27,287 nucleotides of DNA from Mesaphorura yosii (GCA_009869945.1 WIXG01000678.1:1-27287), one strand, 5' to 3'; counted from the first letter of the stretch, positions 7,881 through 19,087 are shown. A program made the numbers and translations. Notes: generated by a model from the sequence alone, not told the origin.

Positions 7881-10800
7881 ATGGCCACCGTGACTGTAAT
7901 TATTAACGTCCTCTTGTTCTGGGCCGCGGCGCTTCTTCTCCCGTTTCTTGTGTTCGTCGTTGAGGTTGAGGCTAGAGTCCTCAAAAGCGACCTCTTTCCA
8001 TTTGGTCCAGAAAATGGAGACTCCTCCGCTCTAGTTTCCGACGACGGTTTCACGGGCCCACTCAACTTGACTTTCCCATTCCCATTTTTCAACGAAACAT
8101 ACCGCTCCCTCTTCGTCAATAATAATGGAGCGATTTCCTTCAAGCGGGGTAAGTTGAGACGGCTCAGCCAATAAGCCAATAATTACGAACTAAACTTTTG
8201 ACTGTTATTATTTAAGGTATCAGCGCCTTTACCCCTACTTGTGGAGCGCTTCCGCCTGAAAGTACGATGATTGCGCCATTTTGGTCTGATGTTGACATTC
8301 GAAACGGAGGGTCAATCTACTACCGTGAAACCAGAAATCAAACTCTTCGTACCAAAGTCGTGGCTGAAATTCACCGCGCCTTTCCACAGCTCCTGGGCGT
8401 TGGATCTGCATCACTGTTCATCGTGACATGGGACGATGTAGCATACTTTGGAAGGACATGCTCAGGTCAAAACTACACTCGGGATACGTTCCAGGTTGTG
8501 CTCAGCACTGACGGTGTGAACTCATTCTCGCTGCTCTACTACAACGAAATCAATTGGACAACAGGTTCAGCGTCCGGCGGCAACTGTTCCGGTCTCGGTG
8601 GGAGGACTGCGAAAGCAGGCTTCGACGTTGGCGACGGAGTGACGTTCTTCGAGTTGCCGGGCAGCTGCACGGAAGACATTCTGCACATCGATGAAACGAG
8701 CAACATGGGTGAGCCTGGGAAATGGATTTTCCGTGTTGACAACACTCTACAAAATCGTTCGTGCAATGACGACACAACGCAAAAGCTTCAGGTCAGCCCT
8801 TCATTTGTCTCTGCCTTCGGCCATGAGCCACTGACGATTCTCGGGCCATGCTTAGATGAAGAAGAAGTCCTGGAAGTATTTTGTGCATTTCACGATCCAC
8901 TTGGACCACCACAAGAATTAATGCGCGCATTGTTGAACAGGAATGAGTCACTCGTCGTCTGCTCTCCACCATACCTTTACACACTGGGCCGAGTCCAAGT
9001 CGTCTTACTCGTCACACGAACAAAAGGCCGACAAGACCAGTACACGGGCTTCGTGTACGTCATCGAGCCCAACGGCAACGTTCAAGTCACCATAGGTTCG
9101 GCTGGCCAAAACGATTTGGTTTCTGTTCGGCTCCAGTGGGAACCAAATTTCTTCCCGGCCACCGTGGTCGATCTTGAGATCACGATGTGGAACATAAGTA
9201 CTCTGGGTCATTGGACTCAGAGCGCGAGGTTGGGCGAAGCGAGCGTGAGCTCAGCACAGTTCACATTGATAGTCAACCCAGCAGTTATTAACTCCCTCGT
9301 CATATTTAAACTCAGACCGTCTCGGTTTGGAGATCCTGCATCAAGAACGGGGACGGGACGCGCATCCCGTGCTGCCGCCCTCGGGCCTGCCGCGTTCTCG
9401 CTTCCCGAGTTTGTGGCACGGTACTCGCAGACTAAAAATAGTCAAGCTTGCGAAAAGTGGTACAGCTCGGACCCGGGAGTGCCAAATGATATCTTGCCCT
9501 GTCCTTGTTTTCTTCACCAAGCCGAACGTGACCCCAGATTTAAGCGTGAAGAAACACTTCTCAGTTTCTATCATCCTGGTGCCGCGGCTGGATTCAGACA
9601 GCGAGATCCGAGTCCATCAGGAGCTGGGCAGCAGTGCACTTACGACGCTAACGGCAACGTTCTGACGAGAGGAGCCGGGGCAGGTTCGGCCGATCGGAGT
9701 AGCCCCAACGGAGCGCTAGGTTTCATCGATCACCTGACCAAGGACGTTTGGCCTTGGTTCTTGTGCCACAAATTCTCCAACAATTTGGACAAGTACTATG
9801 CTAAGCGACCAGCACACAATTGTTCAGGGTACGTGCAGCCTGGTCTTGGCAACGGACGCGGGGACCCGCATATCACAACCTTCGATTTCGTCTCCTATAC
9901 ATTCAACGGCGTGGGTGAGTTTTGGATGATTCAGAGCAATGAGTTTTCGATGCAGGCACGGATGGAGATCTTCCGCGATCCGACCACTTTCGAGCCGACT
10001 AGATCCTCCGTCTTCACGGCTTTCGTCATGCGCGACTCAGAGACAAAAATCCAGATAGACTTGTCACCGGTCGGTGGAGACAATATTCGTCTCAACGATG
10101 AGCTCGTCTCATTTGTTCACGCGCAAGGGGAAGTTGGGGAGGTAGAGCATTTCATTCCCACTCGAACCGGATCCATCACAGCGAATGGAACGCGTACAAC
10201 CATCTCCTTCCAATCCGGTTTCACGTTCGAAATCACACGTGTCGATAACTACTTCGGTATCCTGGCGGTGGCGAACGTGAACCGTGTCGGTAGAACCAAC
10301 GGTCTCCTCGGGTACTACGACAAGAACCCGGACAATGATCTTCGAACTCCAAATGGAACTGTCATTCCTGCAAATTCTTCACTGGCCGAGATTCACTACC
10401 AATTTGGGCTGCCGTGGATGATTCGAGCCGACGAGTCATTATTCTCTTATGCACGCGGGTCAAATTACGACTCGTATGCAAACCCCAATTTTGTTCCTTC
10501 GTTCGAGGTGCCGGACGTGAGTCGGCTGCCAGAGCAAGTGGTCGCAATGTGCCAAGGTTCCACCGCTTGTCTTTTTGATTACGTGACCACCGGAAGCTTG
10601 GCTTTTGCAAACGCAACACGGTTACAAGGACAGATTTTCAACGGTACCGTCGGCTCATTTGCCGAGAAGATCCGCTTGTGTACTCCTATCCAGATACTTC
10701 AGAACGGTTACGTGAACTACACGACAAACTTTGTCAATGGAACGACAATCGCGTTTGGATGCAATGACAAGTACAAGCTGGACGGAGCGAAGACCCTCAG

Positions 10801-11011
10801 TTGTGGCTTTGTGACTGGCGCTTCGGCTTCGGCACCAGGCCCTGTTTGGTCCGGTGTGCCCCCAACGTGCAAGAAGACGGGGGACAGTGGTAAAGGCCAA
10901 CCACAATTCCAGGGTGTTCTTGCTCTGCTTTCTAATGCTATAACAAGTGCTCATAACTTACTTATTAACACAATTACTAATTTCAAGCCACCCTTTCTCA
11001 GAAGTAGTTAA
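7881..11011 (+). CDS. Secreted NIDO-AMOP-VWD-Sushi protein (Mesh/SUSD2-like)
   Basis: Exons 7881-8148 and 8217-11011; the 68-bp intron is GTAAGT...TTTAAG and splits a Gly codon. The product is 1020 residues. Order: signal peptide (about 1-31), nidogen-like NIDO domain (FVNNNGAISF, IAPFWSDVD, to about 240), a probable E-set/Ig-like region, AMOP domain (from QACEKWYSS near 500), von Willebrand type D domain (GRGDPHITTFD near 635 to about 820), and a C-terminal Sushi/CCP module (about 910-985, ending WSGVPPTC). This is the architecture of Drosophila Mesh, a smooth septate junction protein of the gut, and of vertebrate SUSD2. Those have a membrane helix after the Sushi domain; here the last 35 residues lack one, so it may be secreted. 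Start at ATG 7881: it is the first ATG giving a signal peptide. Many N-x-S/T sites agree with export. Confidence 0.85.
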
Positions 11012-11098
11012 GTCAACACCATTTTGTTAAAGGGCCAGGGTTAGATGATTTTAATTGATCAGTTAAACTTTCCTGTTGGTGTTCCTAATATGTAATGT

Positions 11099-11104
11099 AA
11101 TAAA
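11099..11104 (+). terminator. Polyadenylation signal of the Mesh-like gene
   Basis: AATAAA 87 bases after the stop codon, followed by a T-rich stretch. Confidence 0.6.
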
Positions 11105-12399
11105 ATTGTTATAATGTATTTGAATTTTTTCGAGTTCGAGTTTGTTTATCTGATAAGGTTTCCATCCTTGAGAGGAATATTGCGTCGGAAATGGTTGAGC
11201 ACACACACACACTTCGAGTTAAGGACCATTTGATTATGGTTATTGATCTTACTACGCTAACGATCCTGTTCAAACTCCACTTTCACGATACCTTGACGGA
11301 AATCTTGCGTACAAACAGAAAACGATGGAGTTGAAGCTCCCATCGGGGTGGATGACTCCAGAATGCTTTCAAGGCACATTCTCCACATCCTCAGACGTTT
11401 GGGCGTAGGCCATTCTGTTATGGGAAATCTTTTCGCTAGGGGAACTGCCTTATGCCGAGACTGTATTTGTTGAAGCCGCACAATTTGCTGGCCTGCTATG
11501 CAACGGGTTACGAATCGACATCCCAGAAAGACATTATGCGAGTCCAATTTAAGCTGAGGGAAATTGTCAGGGTCAAGCCTGTACACAAATTGCAGGCAAT
11601 ATTAGATTTAAGAAATTCTAACGGGTGCATTTCGCTTATTGACAAAAACTTGCTAACCTTTGACCTGCTGTGGAAGGATTTCCGTGGACACAACCCTGGA
11701 CAGAGGCCCGAGTCCAATATTGTAAAACACATTGTACGCGACTAACGCTGCCAACGGCATCCAGGTAATTGCTCCATCTAGCTTGCCTTCAATGTCATCA
11801 TTCGTCAGCACAGCGAGAAATCAGAATGAACAATCAAGCATTAAGCAATACAAATACAATTAAAGTACAATCATTTGGCTGCAACATTTGAGGAATTTTT
11901 TGTGCGATGCCAGTACAGTGCCTGTCAAGTGATAAGCAATAATAGCAATAGCAAGGAACTATGAATTGTTCGCTTCAAGTATTCCTCATTACATACAGCA
12001 AATGGCTGCTGATGCTGATGTGTCCGCGTGAATTGTCAATCCGTGTGTCAGTGACTATGACTGGTCAATTGCCCAATACTAATTAATAACCCAGGTATTT
12101 GCATTGCATTGCATGGCGTTGCCATTGGCACGCAATAGACGAACTGACCCATGCGTCATTGTGTTAAGCTCTCATTTGACTAATTTAACATTAAAAAATA
12201 CTTCACCATTATTTATAAAAAGTGTATGCTAAAAAACGAACACTTGAACATTTTCATGAACTTGAACTGGCCATTGGGCACGTGTATGTCAAGCTTTCAG
12301 AGTAAAAAAAAACGGACGAGTCATAACCATTAGCCATCCGATTTGTCAGCTGTTAATTTGCCAGCAAGTTGCCTTGGCTTGTATAATTTCCATTTCGAA
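11105..12399. other. Intergenic, no firm gene
   Basis: Frames of about 100 codons at 11257-11586 (minus) and 11452-11745 (plus) overlap each other and show no domain; they may be decayed repeat sequence. A short (CA)n tract lies near 11200. The last 190 bases are the upstream region of the FAD oxidase. Confidence 0.45.
12214..12220 (+). promoter_or_regulatory. Possible TATA box of the FAD oxidase gene
   Basis: TATAAAA about 180 bases before the chosen ATG (12400). This would place transcription start near 12245 with a leader of about 155 bases. It lies in an AT-rich setting, so chance occurrence is possible. Confidence 0.35.
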
Positions 12400-14013
12400 A
12401 TGCCTACAGTTTTCAAAATCAAATTCACTTTACTCTTATTCCTCTTTACTGCTTCCTTGTGCGCAGTGGTGGTGGTGGTAAATGGCGAATCCAACCACAA
12501 CCACTATCCATACCCAGCCAGTGTAAAGAACGACCACTACGAAGCTCTCCGCACATGTCTCCTCTCTTGGGGCATTCCACGTACACAGATCATTGGTCGT
12601 GACAATCCTCTAGATAACGAACTCTATCTGGACCTGAATTGGCAATGGAACACTTTGTACGGGACCATTTCCCCGTTGGCGTACCTCCATGCTCGATCGG
12701 CGCAGGACGTCGCTGCTGGCGTGAAGTGCGCGACTCAGCTCGGAGTACGTGTCGTCGCGAAGTCTGGTGGCCATTCTTACCTGAAGCACGGGTTCGGGGA
12801 TGCAGACTCTCTCATCGTGGACCTTCAGTTGTTGAATGATGTCACGGTTGACGTGGATGAGAAGGCAGGAGCAGGGGAAACTGTGGCTACGGCAACGGCA
12901 ACGATCGGCGCTGGCGCACGTCAAGGCAGGATTTTGGCTGACCTCTGGGCAGCAGGTGGCTGGCTTCTCCCTGCCGGGGGTTGTCCGACCGTGGGGCTCG
13001 CGGGTTACGTCCTAGGCGGCGGTTACGGGACTTACTCGAGATGGGTTGGCCTTGCATTAGACCTCCTGCTTGAGGTAACCATGATCGACGCAGCTGGTGA
13101 GATCGTTACCGTCAACAACGTGACCGATCCTGACCTCTTCTGGGCACTTCGTGGTGGTGGTGGAGGCAATTTTGGAATCGTTACCTCAATGCGACTGCAG
13201 CTGAGACGAGCGCCCGACCAGGTGGTAGTGATACGTGTTCAACACACTTGGAACCAGTTCCCAGCCTGGATCAGAGCGTGGCAGGAGTGGGTTTTCAGCC
13301 AGTCCCCTGCCCACCTGATGGCGGCTCCGGCCCTTGACGAGTTTGGAATTATTACCAGATTCACGAGCATGAATGGGACCCTCGAAGAACTCCAGCACGT
13401 CATCTACACCCAATTTCCTCCCCCATCGGCGAATATATCGTCCGACGTCTTCACGTTCCCTGACTTCGTTGTATTCCGTGCCCAGGGGTACTGGCCATCC
13501 ACGTCACCGGAACCCTTGACCAACATTTCACAACTGGTTAATCTGACGAGACACAATCAACCTGGCTGGAAACGAGTTAAGTCTTTTTTCGTGAATCGGA
13601 AGCTGACGAGCCAGGCGGACATTGCTCGACTTCAGGGCTTATTTCTTGACTATGTGCAGTATTCTGACACGGCGTTTGAGCAATGGGGTGGAGTCATCAG
13701 CGATGTCAACCCGAGTGACACTGCGTACGTGCATAGGGCATCCGCACTGTACAGTGTTCAACCTCGTGTCTACGCTGAGGATGGAAATGAACCGGCCGAG
13801 GTGGTGAACGCGATGGAGCGATTCTTCGAGGGGACGAAGGCCGTCTGGAATCACACTGCTTCATATCAGAACTATTTGGACCAAGAATTGCCTGACTATC
13901 TTCAGCGGTACTATGGAGCCAATCTAGAGCGATTGGTGGCTGTGAAGACGAGAGTGGATCCGAATGATGTATTTCACCATTCGAGGTCGATTCCTGTTCA
14001 TCTTCCTAATTAA
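12400..14013 (+). CDS. Secreted berberine-bridge-like FAD-linked oxidase, intronless
   Basis: A 537-residue protein in one exon. The signal peptide covers about residues 1-29; ATG 12400 is the first ATG in frame and puts the hydrophobic stretch at the terminus. A PCMH/VAO-type FAD-binding domain follows: RVVAKSGGHSY with His125, the usual site of 8-alpha-histidyl flavin attachment, GGCPTVGLAGYVLGGGYG with Cys195, the usual 6-S-cysteinyl site, and DLFWALRGGGGGNFGIVTS. The C-terminal BBE domain shows YQNYLDQELPDYLQRYYGAN, then VKTRVDPNDVF. Both covalent-FAD residues are therefore present. Family members oxidise alcohols, sugars or alkaloid-like amines with O2 and release H2O2; the substrate here is unknown. 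Such enzymes are common in bacteria, fungi and plants but rare in animals. With no introns, horizontal transfer is plausible, though the signal peptide and AATAAA show it is adapted to a eukaryotic host. Confidence 0.88.
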   Translation: MPTVFKIKFTLLLFLFTASLCAVVVVVNGESNHNHYPYPASVKNDHYEALRTCLLSWGIPRTQIIGRDNPLDNELYLDLNWQWNTLYGTISPLAYLHARSAQDVAAGVKCATQLGVRVVAKSGGHSYLKHGFGDADSLIVDLQLLNDVTVDVDEKAGAGETVATATATIGAGARQGRILADLWAAGGWLLPAGGCPTVGLAGYVLGGGYGTYSRWVGLALDLLLEVTMIDAAGEIVTVNNVTDPDLFWALRGGGGGNFGIVTSMRLQLRRAPDQVVVIRVQHTWNQFPAWIRAWQEWVFSQSPAHLMAAPALDEFGIITRFTSMNGTLEELQHVIYTQFPPPSANISSDVFTFPDFVVFRAQGYWPSTSPEPLTNISQLVNLTRHNQPGWKRVKSFFVNRKLTSQADIARLQGLFLDYVQYSDTAFEQWGGVISDVNPSDTAYVHRASALYSVQPRVYAEDGNEPAEVVNAMERFFEGTKAVWNHTASYQNYLDQELPDYLQRYYGANLERLVAVKTRVDPNDVFHHSRSIPVHLPN

Positions 14014-14062
14014 TGTTTGTCTTGGTTAAGACGCAGTATGATCTTTACGTCTAAACTCTATT

Positions 14063-14068
14063 AATAAA
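14063..14068 (+). terminator. Polyadenylation signal of the FAD oxidase gene
   Basis: AATAAA 50 bases after the stop codon at 14011-14013. Confidence 0.65.
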
Positions 14069-14097
14069 ATTGCCCGGAAGCATAGCACGAGTATTTA

Positions 14098-14599
14098 TTG
14101 TCTCTTGTGAAGAAATTGGGGGCCCATAAGCAAGGGTTTGGCCAAGACCAAATAGTCCAACTGTCTGGGTTTGACAAATCTGCCAACGACATCTCGTCCA
14201 GAGCAAGAGGCTACACTGAATATTTTATGTGCCCGTTCGATCTTCGTGAACTCGAATCTTACGTAGGACATTTTGCGAGGCAACTCCAACGCACTGATCC
14301 GAATCTGAACACCAACCAATCTGACGCAAATGCTGAAAGACTTTACTCAGAACACCAACTGGGAGGTGTGGTGGTCCGAAGAGGAAGAAGAACGACAAGG
14401 CCTTAAGAATCCAAATGAATTCCTTCAATGGTTTAAAATATTACCCGACTTGCCACAACTTGGTCGTGTCGGGACTGAGACGTTTGGGGGCCTGCACGGG
14501 CCTGCAGAGAAATTCGGGACCTACACTGCATACAATTCCACCTACGTTTGGGTGGCTGCAAAATGGTTCCCCTGTATTTCCTCCGAGAAACTTTATTAA
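14098..14599 (+). pseudogene. Broken coding-like sequence, unknown family
   Basis: Two overlapping + frames look protein-like in succession: the first through YTEYFMCPFDLRELESYVGH to SDANAE (about 14321-14338), the second from ML KDFTQNTNWEVWWSEEEEE (14330) to KNPNEFLQWFKILPDLPQLG (about 14460). Switching frames near 14335 gives one continuous acidic, Trp-rich polypeptide, which suggests a frameshifted relic. I recognise no domain. Bases 14475-14495 are identical to the reverse complement of 19487-19507 in the dispersed repeat, so part of the 3' end is repeat-derived. Confidence 0.25.
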
Positions 14600-14620
14600 C
14601 ATAAAGTCTGTTATAAAAGT

Positions 14621-14803
14621 TCACATATTACAATCTTTAATATCGTTTAAAATCGCATGAAAAATGTCTTCATTCTTGTGCACACTACGCCACCACTCTT
14701 CCGTCAACTTCCTTTCCCAATAAATGGTCGGCGCATCGTCAAATGCATCTTTTTTTGTTGCCGCTGTGTATTGTTGGGGTGCAATCATAGTTGCTAGAGA
14801 CAT
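14621..14803 (-). CDS. Small ORF, 60 residues, unknown
   Basis: The frame begins at an ATG at 14803 (MSLATMIAPQQYTAATKKD) and ends in KNEDIFHAILNDIKDCNM. It has no signal peptide and no known domain. A faint likeness to the second frame of the opposite-strand relic (a Trp-Glu start, Glu-rich middle, K-N-x-x-x-F and a final I-L-x-D) can be seen but may be chance. It could be a terminal exon; no splice sites were established. Confidence 0.2.
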   Translation of the reverse strand: MSLATMIAPQQYTAATKKDAFDDAPTIYWERKLTEEWWRSVHKNEDIFHAILNDIKDCNM

Positions 14804-15945
14804 GATGGCTTCGGTATGGTTATCATGTCAGACGTGTGTGTGCCGAATCAAATGAATGGGAGTGGGCAAGAGGAAAAGTGGAGAAAATATGGAAAGGTCG
14901 ATCATCAGATTCCCAATTAGGGTCACCGTTGCTGGACTGCATCACATGGAGAAGGAAACGAAGCTGACGCTGATCAATTTATTCACTGGAACCATGAGCG
15001 TGCTCCTTTTAACGTCTAATAAGTAATTCCAAGTTGCATAACATGGAACAGGTCGGTACATACCGATATTGCTCAATAATGTCTTGCTTCAAGAAACTAA
15101 TCAAACAATGGCCTTTACTCACCTAAATTAAAAATTGCAATTAGACACATGATCAGAAGATGTAATAATTAGCAAATATTTTCGTTGTTGACGGGTAATA
15201 TTCTTTCCTGATTGAATTTTCCATTAACAAGTTACATCATACCTTGCGAAAAAATAGTGGAGTTAACTGATAAATGGAATTTACGCATTACGAAATGACA
15301 GAGCTGGAAATTATTAAATAGCGCGTGCATGAAATTGGATTAATTGCTGGACATGAAGAGAAGACAAACATGTTCATGGTTCCGGCGGAGTGGAAATGAA
15401 TGGGAGTCAGCGTGGCATCCTTCTCCATGTGCTAGGATCAACAGCTTTGAAGGAACATTCCAAGGAAAATGGCCCCCATCCCAAGAAAGCACATTCGTCT
15501 CGTCAAGCAGTAGAATCAAGAGGAGGCACTAGTTTACCAGCCATCTTGACTTTTATCGAATACTTGCACAATGGAATTTCAACCGTCGAACAGTCGATCG
15601 CCAATATCCAAATTATAGTCTTAAACAAACATTGAGGTGAACAATGAGTCCCGAGTGACCGTGACGATGACTGCACAAGTTGTTTTTCGCACATATGATT
15701 ACGACCATCATCGGCATGCACAGTAGACTAGTTACGGTTCAACAAATCACGCCCTGGTTTATTTATAAAATTGCATTTTATAATTGAGTATTGAATTGTG
15801 CAGCAGCTCAATAGCACGGAACCGAGCGAAGAGTGGTGGTAAATGACGTGTGCGCAACTTTGAACTATGTTCAGTCAGTTTGTCTTTAGCTTCACTTCAC
15901 CTTATCGAAAATTTGCTTATTTTCTTGATCTTTATCGTTTCAAAA
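14804..15945. other. Intergenic, upstream of the ionotropic-receptor gene
   Basis: Short frames at 15344-15635 have no recognisable content. The last 190 bases hold the probable promoter of the receptor gene. Confidence 0.45.
15764..15770 (+). promoter_or_regulatory. Possible TATA box of the ionotropic-receptor-like gene
   Basis: TATAAAA 176 bases before the chosen ATG at 15946. A second TATA-like sequence (TTTTATAATT) follows 10 bases downstream. Confidence 0.35.
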
Positions 15946-18112
15946 ATGGTAAACTTTCACAAGCAAATGTTGAACTCGCAGGCTTTGTTCCTCGTCTTGG
16001 TGTCTTCCACTTGTTCATTGGCGAGATATGATGTTTCAGCGAGTTCAAAACTTTCGTGGGAAGTTACTGAGCTCTTCCGCCAGACTTTCGTCGACTGCGT
16101 GGTAGTATTGGAAGCAGCCGATCACGATGATGCACTGTTAAAGAGCCAATTGCTTGAAGACTACGTGCAGCTCCTCCAAGCCCTTGAAATTGAAACTATC
16201 CTGCCAGCTTCATGGGAAACGACTGCAGCAAGATGGACAAACCTACTCAGATCTGAGAATGAATCAATTCCAATTGGTGACCGATTGAAGTTCTTGGACT
16301 GTAGAGTACAAGTCGTATTTATGCCACAAATCTTGCCTTCCGAGAACGAATACCGTCCTTCGAGTTATTCGCCGGTAACCAACTTTCGCGCGGCTACATT
16401 GAGAAACGATCCACCAGATTTTGGCATTCTTGTCATGACACATAACTGGGGTCAGACAGAAAGAAAACGAGCATTCTCATATCTCATGTACGCTAATGAA
16501 TATCGCGGTACTACGTTAGAATTTGGTTTCAATGGATCCGAGATCAATTTAATAGTTCCAACGTGGTTCAGGTCTGGTGAGCAACGACAACCATTGATCT
16601 TGCCTCTGACCCACTTCAGCTCACAGGATCCGCACACGAATCGGAAGCAACTGCTAGATTTGGATTACAAAGAGAGGGTCCTGTCCAAACTATTCATGAA
16701 TCCTCAAGTCCAGAAAAGACTGGAGTTCGAGCGCAGTACGTGTGGGAATATAGTGCTTGATCGTCACATTGATTTCAGTGTGATGTACCTGACTGTGGAA
16801 GAATGCATGTACTTGGAAATTGCCCGGGCGCTCAATGTTAGTTACAGTCCACGTCAGGATTTCTCTAGTTGGCTCGAATATATTGGATCCCTGGAACTTC
16901 ACATTCTGCTTCGTAAGCAAGTGGTTGAAGGAGACGCACGCTTCTTCCGCGTGCTTGGTGTCAATATGGTTCCGTTCCGTTTTCTCATTGTACTGGATCG
17001 GGATTTTATCGCGAATTCCAACCTTAACTCGTTGTTTGTAGCAATGGATGTACCGTCTTGGGTTCTCACTTGGCTCTCCATCGTTGCCTTGTCCATTACG
17101 TATAAATTGCTTCACTCGGAAGCCAAACCATTATATCACCAACTCGTTGACACCACGTGCCTGATCCTGAGTCTATCGGGTACACTCCTTGGTCAAGGTT
17201 TTGATCTCACAATTGCACAGATCCGATTTTCAATTCTATTTGGCATTTGGTTGTTGGGTACAATCATCATCTCGAACGGTTACGCAGGAATCCTTACAGC
17301 GCTCATGACCACGCCCGTGATCCCCGCCGTTCCCACGTCACTTGAAGAGTTGGCCAAGAGTAAAGAGTTCGCAGTTTTCTCCTCAACATATATGCCTCAA
17401 TGGTCAACTAAGAATGGATCAACAGAATTAAGAATCATTCCATCTCTACTGTCAGAATTAATCAACTTAAAGGGTTGTGAGGCCTGTGACGTTCTTGCAA
17501 ACAGAACACTGTTCATGCCTCCCATTGGGGATATACCTCAGACATCCTATCCGTTCGTCCGTGCGATTCACAATCGCGTGGCGATGAATATGACCAACGG
17601 CAATGTTTTGATTTCCCCAAATTTTGCATTTCTCGAGGATCGAACAAAGGCTACCTCTTCCAGGTACATGATCACTGCGACGTTGTCAAAGCAAAAACTG
17701 CTAGTTTTCGATGGACCGGCCAATCCATTCATGGATCCATCTATGTCGATCACTCTAACCGATTTTGTATAGTCAAGTATTAAGGCCAATCAGAGCAATG
17801 GTGGAGTCGGGAGTTTATGAACTCTGGATGCGGAATAAAGACCGTGTGTGGGAAATTATTTGGAGTCGCCAGTCAATGTTTCAAGAATTCATTAAACCGG
17901 ATGCGAGAGCAAGATCAGCAACAGCAGTTCTTTTCGATGTTCCACCACATGCAGAACCACCCAAGCCAATGGGAATGGAGATTCTTCGAATACCATTGCT
18001 TGTGTACGGTGTTTGTGTGGGTGTTTGCTGTCTCGGGTTTCTTACCGAACTCCTTGTTCTGAAATTCGTGGAATTGGCGTTCAGAGCAGGGTTTACTGCA
18101 TTTAGGGAATAA
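15946..18112 (+). pseudogene. Divergent ionotropic receptor (IR), one frameshift near its 3' end
   Basis: The first frame runs from ATG 15946, whose product begins with a signal peptide ending near STCSLA, to a TAG at 17770-17772. The protein continues without a gap in the next frame (YSQVLRPIRAMVESGVYELW from 17768) to TAA 18110-18112. The switch lies in a run of four T at 17763-17766; three T would restore one frame of about 720 residues, and there is no room for an intron. Features of the iGluR/IR ion channel: extracellular amino and S1 part, M1 (about 371-388), re-entrant pore (about 404-418), M3 (about 428-455, ending GYAGILTALMTTP), S2, and a last helix (IPLLVYGVCVGVCCLGFLTE). Arthropod IRs are ligand-gated cation channels of sensory neurons. 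It is a recent pseudogene unless the extra T is a sequencing error. AATAAA (18108-18113) overlaps the stop. Confidence 0.75.
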
Positions 18113-18113
18113 A
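18108..18113 (+). terminator. AATAAA overlapping the receptor stop codon
   Basis: The hexamer includes the TAA stop at 18110-18112. A second AATAAA lies near 18374, either of which could end the transcript. Confidence 0.4.
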
Positions 18114-18409
18114 TGCTATTAGTTGAATAGTGTCCGTAAATCGTTATGTTGTACCTCTTTCAGATTGTTTGCCTCAGTAACCATCCATTCATCAACAGGT
18201 GCACAACGCTTGATGCAAAATGCAAAAGTCACACAGTTGGACGAAATCTGTTCACAACTCTGTCGGCTGAGCCGAGCTATCACGCAATACAATGAAATAT
18301 TTCTAATTGTATCACACAATGTCACAAATCACATGCTTCATAATCACTTGATTAGTAATTCAATGCATGCAACACAATAAATAGCACCAAGAGCTTTTGT
18401 TTTGACGAT

Positions 18410-19087
18410 CTAGACTTGTGTGATCCATACTCCGGAGTTAACTCCACGGAAGAAATGATCCGTCCAATGATCGAAAAAAGCGATGAGAGCATTGGATCCA
18501 AGAGATTCCAGTAACCCATGTGGTGCTCCCTCGACGAATCGCAAAACGGCCCTCGCGTTAGCGTTCGTTAAAGCTGAAATGACTGCTTGCACGTCACCAT
18601 CGTTCACTGCATCGCTGAGGTCTTGGATTACATTCTTGAAAAGTGCTGATGCGGGCCCAGGAATCTCTAGTTTAACAGTTGTTGGCATTTCATTTGCACC
18701 ACTGCAGATTGACTGCATCTGTTAGGATTTCTTTGTTACTTCATTCAAGAGACCAGCAAGTTGGTCCAAAGTCCCTCATATTTGCATGAACTCGACTTCT
18801 CCGACGAAAGATCTAAAGTTGGTGTCCAACGCACTCTGGAAATAGCACATGGCCAAAATATTAAGGTACATCATTTTTGATGAATGTGAACTTACTTGTC
18901 CGACCGCAGTAAGAAGCTGCAGCAGCTTGCTGAGGTCCTGTTCCAGACTCGTTCCTGCCGAGGCGCTCACGCCGACGGCCTGGCGCTTGACACGCATGGC
19001 TGCGGCTCCACCCACGCCGGTCGACGAACCAACGCAGAGGAATGCGACGAGCAAAGTTGAAAAAACGACACAGAAACGACTTTCCAT
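18410..19087 (-). pseudogene. Small secreted protein A, three exons with in-frame TGA (paralogue of B)
   Basis: Exons on the minus strand: 19087-18896 (64 codons), 18835-18740 (32) and 18664-18410 (84 plus stop). The introns are 60 bp (GTAAGT...TTTCCAG) and 75 bp (GTAACA...CTAGAG), all phase 0, exactly as in gene B. Residues about 1-27 are a signal peptide; RVKRQ follows, a possible furin site, then an amphipathic helical part. Exon 2 keeps the ending (LDQLAGLLNE then GTAACA) seen in B (IDALLGE then GTAACA), but codon 84 is TGA (18776-18778). Exon 3 starts IPGPASALFKN against VTGPLATQLQN in B. The stop truncates the product to 83 residues, or 103 if intron 1, which is open and divisible by three, is retained. 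It is a probable pseudogene; no AATAAA was found within 300 bp downstream on this strand. Function unknown. Confidence 0.6.

Noticed and set aside
11200..11214. Short CA microsatellite
   Set aside because: Too short to be informative and common in eukaryotic DNA.
11257..11745. Overlapping frames of about 100 codons on both strands
   Set aside because: No domain, signal peptide or splice context; they overlap each other and cannot both be real.
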